NCBI GenBank assembly: GCA_965278945.1
Contig: OZ257128.1
Coordinates: 620,001-684,000 of the forward strand
DNA from: UBA10649 sp965278945
Lineage (GTDB): Bacteria > Actinomycetota > Actinomycetes > S36-B12
Direction: 5' to 3'
DNA: 64,000 bases
Under the pieces are notes generated by a model. That model was given only the letters and a program-made list of their open reading frames with translations. It did not search any database and was not told the origin of the DNA. Positions 41,088 to 48,620 of the stretch are shown in pieces. Every line of letters begins with the position of its first letter. Positions within the stretch are counted from its first letter, which is position 1. A program made the translations under genes and the position numbers.

Positions 41088-43244
41088 GTGAGTGAGCGCT
41101 CCAATCTGCGCCTGCTCGTCCTCGCTGTCCTCGTCGCTTCGCTCCTGGGAACGCTGATCATCCGCACGTTCTACCTGCAGGTCATGACGGGCGAGACGTA
41201 TCGCGTTGCCGCGGAGAACAACACCATCCGCGAGGTCGTCGAGCCGGCGGTGCGCGGGCTTGTTCTCGACCAGGCCGGACGCCCGCTCGTGTCGAACCGG
41301 ACGTCGGTCGTTGTCACCGTCGATCGGCAGACCCTCTACAAGGAGAAGGACAACGGCGCGGCCGTCGTCGTGCGGCTGGCGAAGATCCTGGACATCCCGG
41401 TGGAGAAGATCACCGAGCGCCTGGACAACTGCGGAACCGAGGGCGCGAAGCCGCCGCCCGTGTGCTGGAACGGGTCGAACTACCAGGCCATCCCGGTCGC
41501 GACCGACGTCGACACCCAGACCGCGCTGACGATCATGGAACGTCGCTCGGACTTCCCCGGCATCTCCGCGAAGCTGCAGGCGATCCGCGAGTACCCGTCG
41601 CCGTTCAACGTCAATGCCGCGCATCTCCTCGGCTACCTCGGCCCGGTGACGCAGGAGCAGATCGCCGCTGAGACCGACTCGACGGATCCCGACCGACTGC
41701 GCATCACCGACGTCGTCGGGCGAACCGGCCTCGAGCGCGAGTACGACGCGGAGCTTCGCGGCACCCCGGGCATCACCGAGCTCGCGGTCGACACCGCGGG
41801 CAACGTGACCGGGACGCTCGGCAGCAAGGCGCCCGTCGCCGGCAACTACGTCGTCACGTCGATCGATGCGCACCTGCAGTCCGTCGTCGAGAAGCAGCTC
41901 GTCGCAGCAGTCGAGCGCGCGCGGGGGCAGGACTACCCGGGCAAGTCGGGTGCGGCTGTCGTCATCGACGTGCAGACCGGGCAGGTCCTCGCGATGGCGA
42001 GCTACCCGACGTATGACCCGTCGATCTGGATCGGCGGTGTCACCAAGAAGCAGTACAAGGAGCTGATCAGCAGCGAGGCGCTGTCGTCGAACGCGTACCA
42101 GGGCCTCTTCGCGCCCGGATCGACGTTCAAGGTGGTGAGCACAGCCGCCGCGGGCAAGGAGGGCTACAGCCTGTACGGCGACTACTCGTGCCCCAGCCAG
42201 GTCAAGGTCGGCGGCCAGACGTTCCGCAACTACGAGTCGTCGTCATACGGACGCATCAGCCTCGGACGCGCCATCGAGGTCTCGTGCAACACCGTCTTCT
42301 ACGGACTGGCCGAGCGCATGTGGCTCGCCGCGGGCGGCCCCGATGCGGGCAAGGATGCACCGGACCCCGTCGCCGAGACCGCGCACCTGTTCGGTCTCGG
42401 CTCCGCGACCGGAATCGACCTGCCCGGCGAGGCGGTCGGGCGCGTGTCCAGCCGCGAGTTCAAGGCGTCCAACTGGGAGGCCATGCGCGATACCTGGTGC
42501 GCGAACGCGGCAGCGGGATACCCGGAGACGCGCAAGACCGACCCGAAGCTCGCCGACTACTACACGGCACTCGACAAGGAGAACTGCACGGACGGTGATC
42601 AGTGGCGCGCAGGCGATGCGCTCAACGCGGTCATCGGACAGGGCGACACGGCTGTCACTCCGCTGCAGATGGCCATGGTCTACGCCGCGGTTGCCAACGG
42701 CGGCCGGCTCTACCAGCCGCAGGTGGCTAAGGCGATCGTCAGTGCGTCGGGCGAGGTCATCAAGGAGTTCCAGCCGGTGCTCAAGTCGCGCGTCACGGTG
42801 CCGAAGGCGACGATGACGTTCCTGCGGCGCACGCTGCCCGGCGTGACGACCGAGGGCTCTGCCGAGACCCCGTTCGCGGGCTTCCCGCTCAACCAGATCC
42901 CGATCGCGTCGAAGACCGGTTCGGCGCAGGTCACGGGTAGCGACGTCTCGACCTCGTGGTTCGCGTCCTACGCGCCAGCGAACGACCCCAAGTACGCCGT
43001 CGTGATGATGGTGACCGAGGGCGGCACCGGTTCGAAGACCTCGGGCCCGAGCGTGCGCAAGATCTACGAGGCACTGTTCGGCGTGAGCGGCACGACGGTC
43101 AATCCGAGCAAGAGCGTGCTCGTCGGCGGATCGCCGGAGACCGAACTGCCCGTGGTGCACACCGATGGCACTGTCGTCGGCCCCACGGGCAAGAAGGCGG
43201 GCATCGCCACGGGGCGTACCGTCGCGCTCGGAGGTTCCCCATGA
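41088..43244 (+). CDS. mrdA: Penicillin-binding protein 2 (elongation transpeptidase)
   Basis: 718 residues, GTG 41088. One N-terminal membrane helix (residues 6-27), a pedestal domain with RGLVLDQAGRPLVSNRTS, then the transpeptidase domain: active serine in GSTFKVVS (near residue 344), SCN motif (near 399), KTG in SKTGSAQ (near 607). It cross-links peptidoglycan along the sidewall with RodA. 148 bases separate it from mreD. Its stop overlaps rodA by 4 bases. Confidence 0.95.
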   Translation: MSERSNLRLLVLAVLVASLLGTLIIRTFYLQVMTGETYRVAAENNTIREVVEPAVRGLVLDQAGRPLVSNRTSVVVTVDRQTLYKEKDNGAAVVVRLAKILDIPVEKITERLDNCGTEGAKPPPVCWNGSNYQAIPVATDVDTQTALTIMERRSDFPGISAKLQAIREYPSPFNVNAAHLLGYLGPVTQEQIAAETDSTDPDRLRITDVVGRTGLEREYDAELRGTPGITELAVDTAGNVTGTLGSKAPVAGNYVVTSIDAHLQSVVEKQLVAAVERARGQDYPGKSGAAVVIDVQTGQVLAMASYPTYDPSIWIGGVTKKQYKELISSEALSSNAYQGLFAPGSTFKVVSTAAAGKEGYSLYGDYSCPSQVKVGGQTFRNYESSSYGRISLGRAIEVSCNTVFYGLAERMWLAAGGPDAGKDAPDPVAETAHLFGLGSATGIDLPGEAVGRVSSREFKASNWEAMRDTWCANAAAGYPETRKTDPKLADYYTALDKENCTDGDQWRAGDALNAVIGQGDTAVTPLQMAMVYAAVANGGRLYQPQVAKAIVSASGEVIKEFQPVLKSRVTVPKATMTFLRRTLPGVTTEGSAETPFAGFPLNQIPIASKTGSAQVTGSDVSTSWFASYAPANDPKYAVVMMVTEGGTGSKTSGPSVRKIYEALFGVSGTTVNPSKSVLVGGSPETELPVVHTDGTVVGPTGKKAGIATGRTVALGGSP

Positions 43245-44419
43245 GCGTCATCTTCACCAGTGAGCGGTCGGTACGGCCCTTCCAGCGCGGAGCGGTCGGC
43301 GGCTACTGGCGCGACCTGGACTGGATCCTCCTGGTCGCCGCGCTCGCGATCACGATCTTCGGCTCCATGCTCGTGTGGTCGGCAAGCAAGGCAGACATGG
43401 CCTCGGAGAGCGATCCGCAGTCGTATCTCAAGCGCCACCTGATCAACGTCGTCATCGGTATCGGCCTGGGCTTGTTCGCATCGCGCCTGGACTACCGGTG
43501 GCTGCGCGCCTACACGCCGATCATCTACGGCCTGTCGATGTTCATGCTGCTGCTGCCCTTCGTCCCGGGACTTGGAACGCGCGTTGCCGGTGCCCGCGCG
43601 TGGATCGACCTTCCCGGCGGCATGACGATCCAGCCTTCTGAGTTCGCGAAGGTCGCCGTCATCTTGATGATGGCGGTCCTGCTGTCGGAGAAGCGCGACG
43701 TCGGCGACGAGCCGCGGGATCGCGACGTGCTGATGTCATTGGGCGTCGCCGTACTGCCGATCCTCGTCATCCTCGTGCAGAACGACACCGGCACGGTTCT
43801 GATTCTCGGCTCGGTGGCGCTGTCGATCATCGCGGTGTCGGGTGCCAAGACCCGATGGGTCATCGGGCTGATCGGCGGCGGTGCAATCTCGCTGATGCTG
43901 GCCATCCAGCTCGGGTTGCTGCAGTCGTACCAGATTCAGCGGCTGACGACATTCCTTGACCCCTCGGGCACGGGGACGGACGCGGGGTACAACGCGAACC
44001 AGGCCCGCATCGCCATCGGCGGCGGCGGCATGTTCGGCTACGGGCTGTTCCAGGGCCCGCAGACGCAGGGCAAGTTCGTGCCCGTCAACGAGAGCGACTT
44101 CATCTACACGGTGGTGGGGGAGGAGCTCGGCTTCGTCGGCGCTCTCGTCCTCATCCTGCTGCTCGCCGTCGTGCTGTGGCGCGCGGTGATGATCGCCTGG
44201 CACGCCGATGACCTGTTCGGCCGGCTCGTGGCCACGGGCATCGTCGCGTGGCTGGCCTTCCAGATGTTCGAGAACATCGGGATGTCGCTGGGCATCATGC
44301 CGATCACGGGCATTCCGCTGCCCATGGTCTCGGCCGGAGGCACGTCGATGATGGCCACCTGGATAGCCATCGGCTTGCTGCAGAACGTCCGACTACACGG
44401 CGCCCGCGCCGGCGCCTAA
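43241..44419 (+). CDS. rodA: RodA, SEDS peptidoglycan glycosyltransferase
   Basis: 392 residues from ATG 43241 (ATGA overlap with PBP2). About ten membrane helices; SEDS signatures include DLPGGMTIQPSEFAKVA, VLVQNDTGTVLIL, NESDFIYTVVGEELGF and IPLPMVSAGGTSMM. It polymerises glycan strands and pairs with PBP2. Normal length. Confidence 0.95.
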   Translation: MSVIFTSERSVRPFQRGAVGGYWRDLDWILLVAALAITIFGSMLVWSASKADMASESDPQSYLKRHLINVVIGIGLGLFASRLDYRWLRAYTPIIYGLSMFMLLLPFVPGLGTRVAGARAWIDLPGGMTIQPSEFAKVAVILMMAVLLSEKRDVGDEPRDRDVLMSLGVAVLPILVILVQNDTGTVLILGSVALSIIAVSGAKTRWVIGLIGGGAISLMLAIQLGLLQSYQIQRLTTFLDPSGTGTDAGYNANQARIAIGGGGMFGYGLFQGPQTQGKFVPVNESDFIYTVVGEELGFVGALVLILLLAVVLWRAVMIAWHADDLFGRLVATGIVAWLAFQMFENIGMSLGIMPITGIPLPMVSAGGTSMMATWIAIGLLQNVRLHGARAGA

Positions 44420-44426
44420 CCCCTCC

Positions 44427-44490
44427 CGTCGACCTTGAGGTTTGGCACCCTCCGGCTACGCCGAGAGGGTGCCAAACCTCAAGGTCGACG
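44427..44490. repeat. Family B palindrome bounding the DUF559 gene, left
   Basis: 64-base palindrome: CGTCGACCTTGAGGTTTGGC then ACCCTC and the full complement, with a further small inner stem. Reverse-complemented it equals the copy at 45491-45550 except for one loop base and its outermost pairs, so the two form inverted repeats around the DUF559 gene. It lies 8 bases after the rodA stop and includes the stop codon of the DUF559 gene. Confidence 0.95.
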
Positions 44491-45420
44491 GCGGTTCGGG
44501 CGCCATCCGGCCTTGTCCAATGCAGCCGCTAGGACGCTCGGGATGTACGCGTCATGGGTGGTGTCCTCCCAAGTGAACCGGACGATGCTGGCCACGCGCG
44601 CGCTGAGGAAAGCGTTCTGCCGACGTCGATCGTGAAGCAGCGCATCGGGCTGGTCGTGATAGCGCAGCCCGTCGGCCTCGACGATCAGCCACGACCCATC
44701 GCGCAGCTCGTAGCCCATGTCGCCGTACCCGAGCAGAACACTCGAGACGCTCCGAATCGGCACCTGAAGGGCATCCGGCTCAAACCCCGCGTCCGACGCT
44801 CGCAGGCGAACGCGAGTCTCAAGTGGCGACTGTGCCCCGACGCGGGCCTCGAGCAATCGCTGTCTGCCAGCCACGCATTGGCGCTTTCGGGACATGAGCC
44901 CACGAAGGTCGAGAAGCTCCTGCATCGAGATCAGCCCGAGGTGCAGTGCCGAGTCGAGGCATGAGACGGCTTGCAACCTCGGCAGAAGGCGCGCGCAGTC
45001 AGCAAGTGTTCTCGCGACCGTCGTGACAGGAAGTCCGTCGACCATGGTGCGTTCGTCATCGGGGATCTTCCATACGTGAACGCGCATGCCCGCTCGCTGT
45101 GCCTTCTCGAGGCCAGGTGGAACTGCCAAGCGAGGAACGCTCGTCCCCACAACCCCGTCGATGCCGTGGATCAATGCTGCCGTGCTGAGAACGACGGTGG
45201 ACTCTGGACCCAAGTGGAGATGTGCGGCCCACAGTTCTGATCGAAGCGAGTTCTCCTCCACCAGCCCGTAGACGCCTCGGTGCGGATTGGACCATCGCTG
45301 TGAGTTGCGGGCGCTGCGAATTGCGCTTCGAGTCACTCCACGGGAAATGAGGTCATCGCGCCGTACGCGTCCGGCGGACGCGAGGTGCTCGGCGGCGAGG
45401 TCATCGAATTCGGTTGCCAT
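44479..45420 (-). CDS. DUF559-type protein (Vsr/AbiEi-like), paralogue of 12303-13172
   Basis: 313 residues from ATG 45420; the frame is open further but runs into the hairpin. N-terminal helix-turn-helix-like RRDDLISRGVTRSAIRSARN and RWSNPHRGVYGLV, as in AbiEi antitoxin-type proteins. The C-terminal nuclease-fold pattern is ELRDGSWLIVEADGLRYH, then LLHDRRRQNAFLSARVASIVRFTWED. It lies on the minus strand between rodA and the radical SAM gene, normally neighbours, and is bounded by inverted hairpins. Its stop codon lies within the left hairpin. Confidence 0.75.
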   Translation of the reverse strand: MATEFDDLAAEHLASAGRVRRDDLISRGVTRSAIRSARNSQRWSNPHRGVYGLVEENSLRSELWAAHLHLGPESTVVLSTAALIHGIDGVVGTSVPRLAVPPGLEKAQRAGMRVHVWKIPDDERTMVDGLPVTTVARTLADCARLLPRLQAVSCLDSALHLGLISMQELLDLRGLMSRKRQCVAGRQRLLEARVGAQSPLETRVRLRASDAGFEPDALQVPIRSVSSVLLGYGDMGYELRDGSWLIVEADGLRYHDQPDALLHDRRRQNAFLSARVASIVRFTWEDTTHDAYIPSVLAAALDKAGWRPNRRRP

Positions 45421-45490
45421 GGCGCGAGGGTGAGCCAAGAAGCGGAGGCGAAGGACACCTACTTCGCCTCCTGTGGATGCCGGCCCACTC

Positions 45491-45550
45491 CCGACCTTGA
45501 GGTTTGGCACCCTCTCGGCGAAGCCGGAGGGTGCCAAACCTCAAGGTCGG
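45491..45550. repeat. Family B palindrome bounding the DUF559 gene, right
   Basis: Stem CCGACCTTGAGGTTTGGCAC then CCTC, inverted copy of 44427-44490. It lies in a divergent junction upstream of both the DUF559 gene and the radical SAM gene, so it is not a terminator for either. Confidence 0.95.
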
Positions 45551-45611
45551 CGCGAAGGGGCGCGCGCCTCGGCGGGCGGGCTGGGGCCGGGCGGGCGGGT
45601 ATCCTCGGTGG

Positions 45612-47654
45612 GTGACTTCCCCCGGCTCGGACCTCAGCGACTCAGCGCGCACCGCGACAGCGCGCACCGCGACAGCGCGCACCGCGGCAGCGCCCGCCAG
45701 CGCGCGCGTGAGTGGCGCGTCGGTGTTCGACGAGCTGGAGCAGCTGCTGCCGCTGGTCAGCAAGCCGATCCAGTACGTCGGCGGCGAGGTCAACTCCGTC
45801 TCCAAGGACTGGGACGGCGCCACCGTGCGCTGGGCGCTCATGTACCCCGATGCCTACGAGGTGGGGGCGCCGAACCAAGGCGTCCAGATCCTCTACGAAG
45901 TGATCAATGAGCGCGACGACGCGCTCGCCGAGCGCACGTACGCCGTGTGGCCGGACCTCGAGGCGCTGATGCGCGAGCACGACGTGCCGCAGTTCACCGT
46001 CGACGCGCACCGCGCCGTGGGCGACTTCGACGTGTTCGGCCTGTCGTTCAGCACCGAGCTCGGCTACACGAACATGCTCACCGCACTGGACCTCGCGGGC
46101 ATCCCGCTGCACGCGAGAGACCGCACCGACGGCCACCCGATCGTCATCGCCGGCGGGCACGCCGCGTTCAACCCCGAGCCGATCTCCGACTTCGTCGACG
46201 CCGCAGTGCTGGGCGACGGCGAGGAGGCCGTGCTGCTGGTCACCGACATCGTGCGCAACTGGAAGATCGCGGGGGAGCCCGGCGGTCGCGACGGACTGCT
46301 CCTGGAGCTGGCGAAGACCGGCTCGATCTACGTGCCGCGCTTCTACGACGTCGACTACCTGCCCGACGGCCGCATCCAGAAGGTCGCGCCCAACCGCACC
46401 GACGTGCCGTGGCGCGTGCGCAAGCACACGCTGATGAACCTCGACGACTGGGCGTACCCCAAGAACCCGTTGGTACCGCTGGCGGAAACGGTGCACGAGC
46501 GCATGAGCGTGGAGATCTTCCGCGGCTGCACGCGCGGGTGCCGCTTCTGCCAGGCCGGCATGATCACCCGCCCAGTGCGCGAGCGCAGCATCACCGGGAT
46601 CGCGGAGATGGTCGAGAACGGGCTGAAGAAGACGGGCTACGAGGAGGTCGGCCTGCTGTCTTTGTCGAGCGCCGATCACTCCGAGATCGCCGACGTCGCA
46701 CGCAACCTGGCCGATCGCTACGAGGGCTCGCAGACGTCGCTCTCGCTGCCGAGCACGCGCGTCGACGCATTCAACGTCGACCTTGCCAACGAACTCTCAC
46801 GCAACGGACGCCGCAGCGGGCTCACCTTCGCACCCGAGGGTGGCAGCGAGCGCATGCGCCGCGTCATCAACAAGCAGGTCACCGAAGAGGACCTCATCCG
46901 CACGGTGACGACCGCTTACGAGGGCGGCTGGCGCCAGGTGAAGCTCTACTTCATGTGCGGGCTGCCGACGGAGACCGACGACGACGTGCTGCAGATCGCC
47001 GAGCTCGCGCGCGAGGTCATCAAGGCCGGACGTGCGGCGACCGGCAGCAACGACATCCGCTGCACCGTGTCCATCGGCGGCTTTGTGCCCAAGCCGCACA
47101 CCCCGTTCCAGTGGGCCGCCCAGCTCGACCACGAGACGACGGACCACCGCCTGTACGCGCTGCGCGATGCCATCCGCGCGGACAAGAAGTACGGCAAGGC
47201 GATCGGCCTGCGCTACCACGACGGCCGTCCGGGCATCGTCGAAGGACTGCTCTCGCGCGGTGACCGGCGGACGGGCGGGATCATCCTGCAGGCTTGGCTC
47301 GACGGAGCGCGGTTCGACGGCTGGAGCGAGCACTTCTCCTACGACCGCTGGATGTCCGCCGCCGACAAGGCGCTGGAAGGTCAGGTCGTCGACGTGAACT
47401 GGTACACCACGCGCGAGCGGCAGAAGACCGAGGTGCTGCCCTGGGAGCACCTCGACTCCGGCCTGGACTCCGAGTGGCTGTGGGAGGACTGGCAGGACGC
47501 CCTCAACGACGTCAACGTCGAGGACTGCCGCTGGACCCCGTGCTTCGACTGCGGAGTGTGCGACCACCTGGGCACCGAGATCCAGGTCGGACCGACCGGA
47601 GTCGTTAACTTGCCCATGCCCGCCGTGGGCGTGCCCAGCCCCGTCCTCGCCTGA
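45612..47654 (+). CDS. TIGR03960-type B12-binding radical SAM protein
   Basis: 680 residues from GTG 45612 (a second GTG at 45711 is possible). The first 33 residues contain a repeated ARTAT motif caused by a 15-base tandem repeat. A B12-binding-like domain (residues 40-190: MYPDAYEVGAPNQGVQILYEV) is followed by a radical SAM core with CTRGCRFCQAG, the CxxxCxxC cluster site. It is always paired with the next gene in actinobacteria; the substrate is not established. Confidence 0.85.
   Translation: MTSPGSDLSDSARTATARTATARTAAAPASARVSGASVFDELEQLLPLVSKPIQYVGGEVNSVSKDWDGATVRWALMYPDAYEVGAPNQGVQILYEVINERDDALAERTYAVWPDLEALMREHDVPQFTVDAHRAVGDFDVFGLSFSTELGYTNMLTALDLAGIPLHARDRTDGHPIVIAGGHAAFNPEPISDFVDAAVLGDGEEAVLLVTDIVRNWKIAGEPGGRDGLLLELAKTGSIYVPRFYDVDYLPDGRIQKVAPNRTDVPWRVRKHTLMNLDDWAYPKNPLVPLAETVHERMSVEIFRGCTRGCRFCQAGMITRPVRERSITGIAEMVENGLKKTGYEEVGLLSLSSADHSEIADVARNLADRYEGSQTSLSLPSTRVDAFNVDLANELSRNGRRSGLTFAPEGGSERMRRVINKQVTEEDLIRTVTTAYEGGWRQVKLYFMCGLPTETDDDVLQIAELAREVIKAGRAATGSNDIRCTVSIGGFVPKPHTPFQWAAQLDHETTDHRLYALRDAIRADKKYGKAIGLRYHDGRPGIVEGLLSRGDRRTGGIILQAWLDGARFDGWSEHFSYDRWMSAADKALEGQVVDVNWYTTRERQKTEVLPWEHLDSGLDSEWLWEDWQDALNDVNVEDCRWTPCFDCGVCDHLGTEIQVGPTGVVNLPMPAVGVPSPVLA
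45648..45694. repeat. Three 15-base tandem repeats inside the radical SAM start
   Basis: CGCGCACCGCGACAG repeated three times, encoding ARTAT units. It alters only a non-conserved N-terminal tail, or lies upstream of the true start if GTG 45711 is used. Confidence 0.8.
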
Positions 47655-47671
47655 CGCGCGGGCGACGACTC

Positions 47672-48430
47672 ATGGCCGCACGCCGACCACCCGAGCGCGA
47701 GATCGCGCCGACAGTCCAGAAGCTCCGCCTGCGCTACGCCAAGCGCGGCCGCCTGCGCTTCTCGAGCCACCGTGACTTCCAGCGGGCCCTCGAGAGGGCA
47801 CTGCGCCGCGCCGAGGTGCCGATGGCCTACAGCGCCGGCTTCCACCCTCACCCGAAGGTGTCCTACGCGAACTCGGCGCCCACGGGCGTGGCCAGCGAGG
47901 CGGAGTACGTCGAGATCGGTGTCTCCGCGGTCTGCGATCCCGCCGCGGTATGCCGGGCCCTCGACGAGGCCCTGCCGCCCGGATTGGACGTCATCGAGGT
48001 CGTCGAGGCCCGGACCCTGGACTTCGTCAACCGCCTCGAGGCCAGCAGCTGGCGGATCGAGCTGCCCGGGGTGAGCCATGAGGCCGCGGCCGCAGCGGTC
48101 GGCGCCCTCATGTCCGCGGACGAGGTCATCGTCGAGCGCCTCATGAAGAACGGCATGCGCACATTCGACGCTCGCGCGGCCGTGATCGTGGCCCGGGTCG
48201 AGGACCCGAGCGCGGCGCCCGACGGGCCGGAGCCGGACTGTGCGATACTCACCTTGGTCGTTCGACACGGAACCCCGTCCGTTCGACCCGACGACGTTCT
48301 CTCCGCGCTCCGCCGCGTAGCTGACCTCGTGCCGCCGAAGCCCCCACGGGTGACCCGGCTGGCACAGGGGCCACTCGACGAAGCAGGAACCTCGGTGGTT
48401 GATCCGTTCGACCCTGACCGGTTGGGCTGA
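47672..48430 (+). CDS. TIGR03936-type radical SAM-associated protein (DUF2344)
   Basis: 252 residues, ATG 47672. KLRLRYAKRGRLRFSSHRDFQRALERALRRAEVPMAYSAGFHPHPKVSY is the typical opening of this family (positions 11-60). It follows the radical SAM gene by 17 bases. Its partner is the upstream enzyme; the joint function is not known. Confidence 0.88.
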   Translation: MAARRPPEREIAPTVQKLRLRYAKRGRLRFSSHRDFQRALERALRRAEVPMAYSAGFHPHPKVSYANSAPTGVASEAEYVEIGVSAVCDPAAVCRALDEALPPGLDVIEVVEARTLDFVNRLEASSWRIELPGVSHEAAAAAVGALMSADEVIVERLMKNGMRTFDARAAVIVARVEDPSAAPDGPEPDCAILTLVVRHGTPSVRPDDVLSALRRVADLVPPKPPRVTRLAQGPLDEAGTSVVDPFDPDRLG

Positions 48431-48620
48431 TTCCCACTTCCGGGAAGGTTTCCCGACGGTTCCCAGGCTAGGCCGTTGCCGGCGGGACGAGCCAGCCGCG
48501 CCCATGCGCGCTCCTCGCACCGCTTCCCTGAAGGCTTGACGAGGACCGCTGAGGCACCTCGCACGAGGAGTGACCGGACTGCCATGGCGGCGGGACGGTC
48601 CCACTAAGGAGTACGACCAG

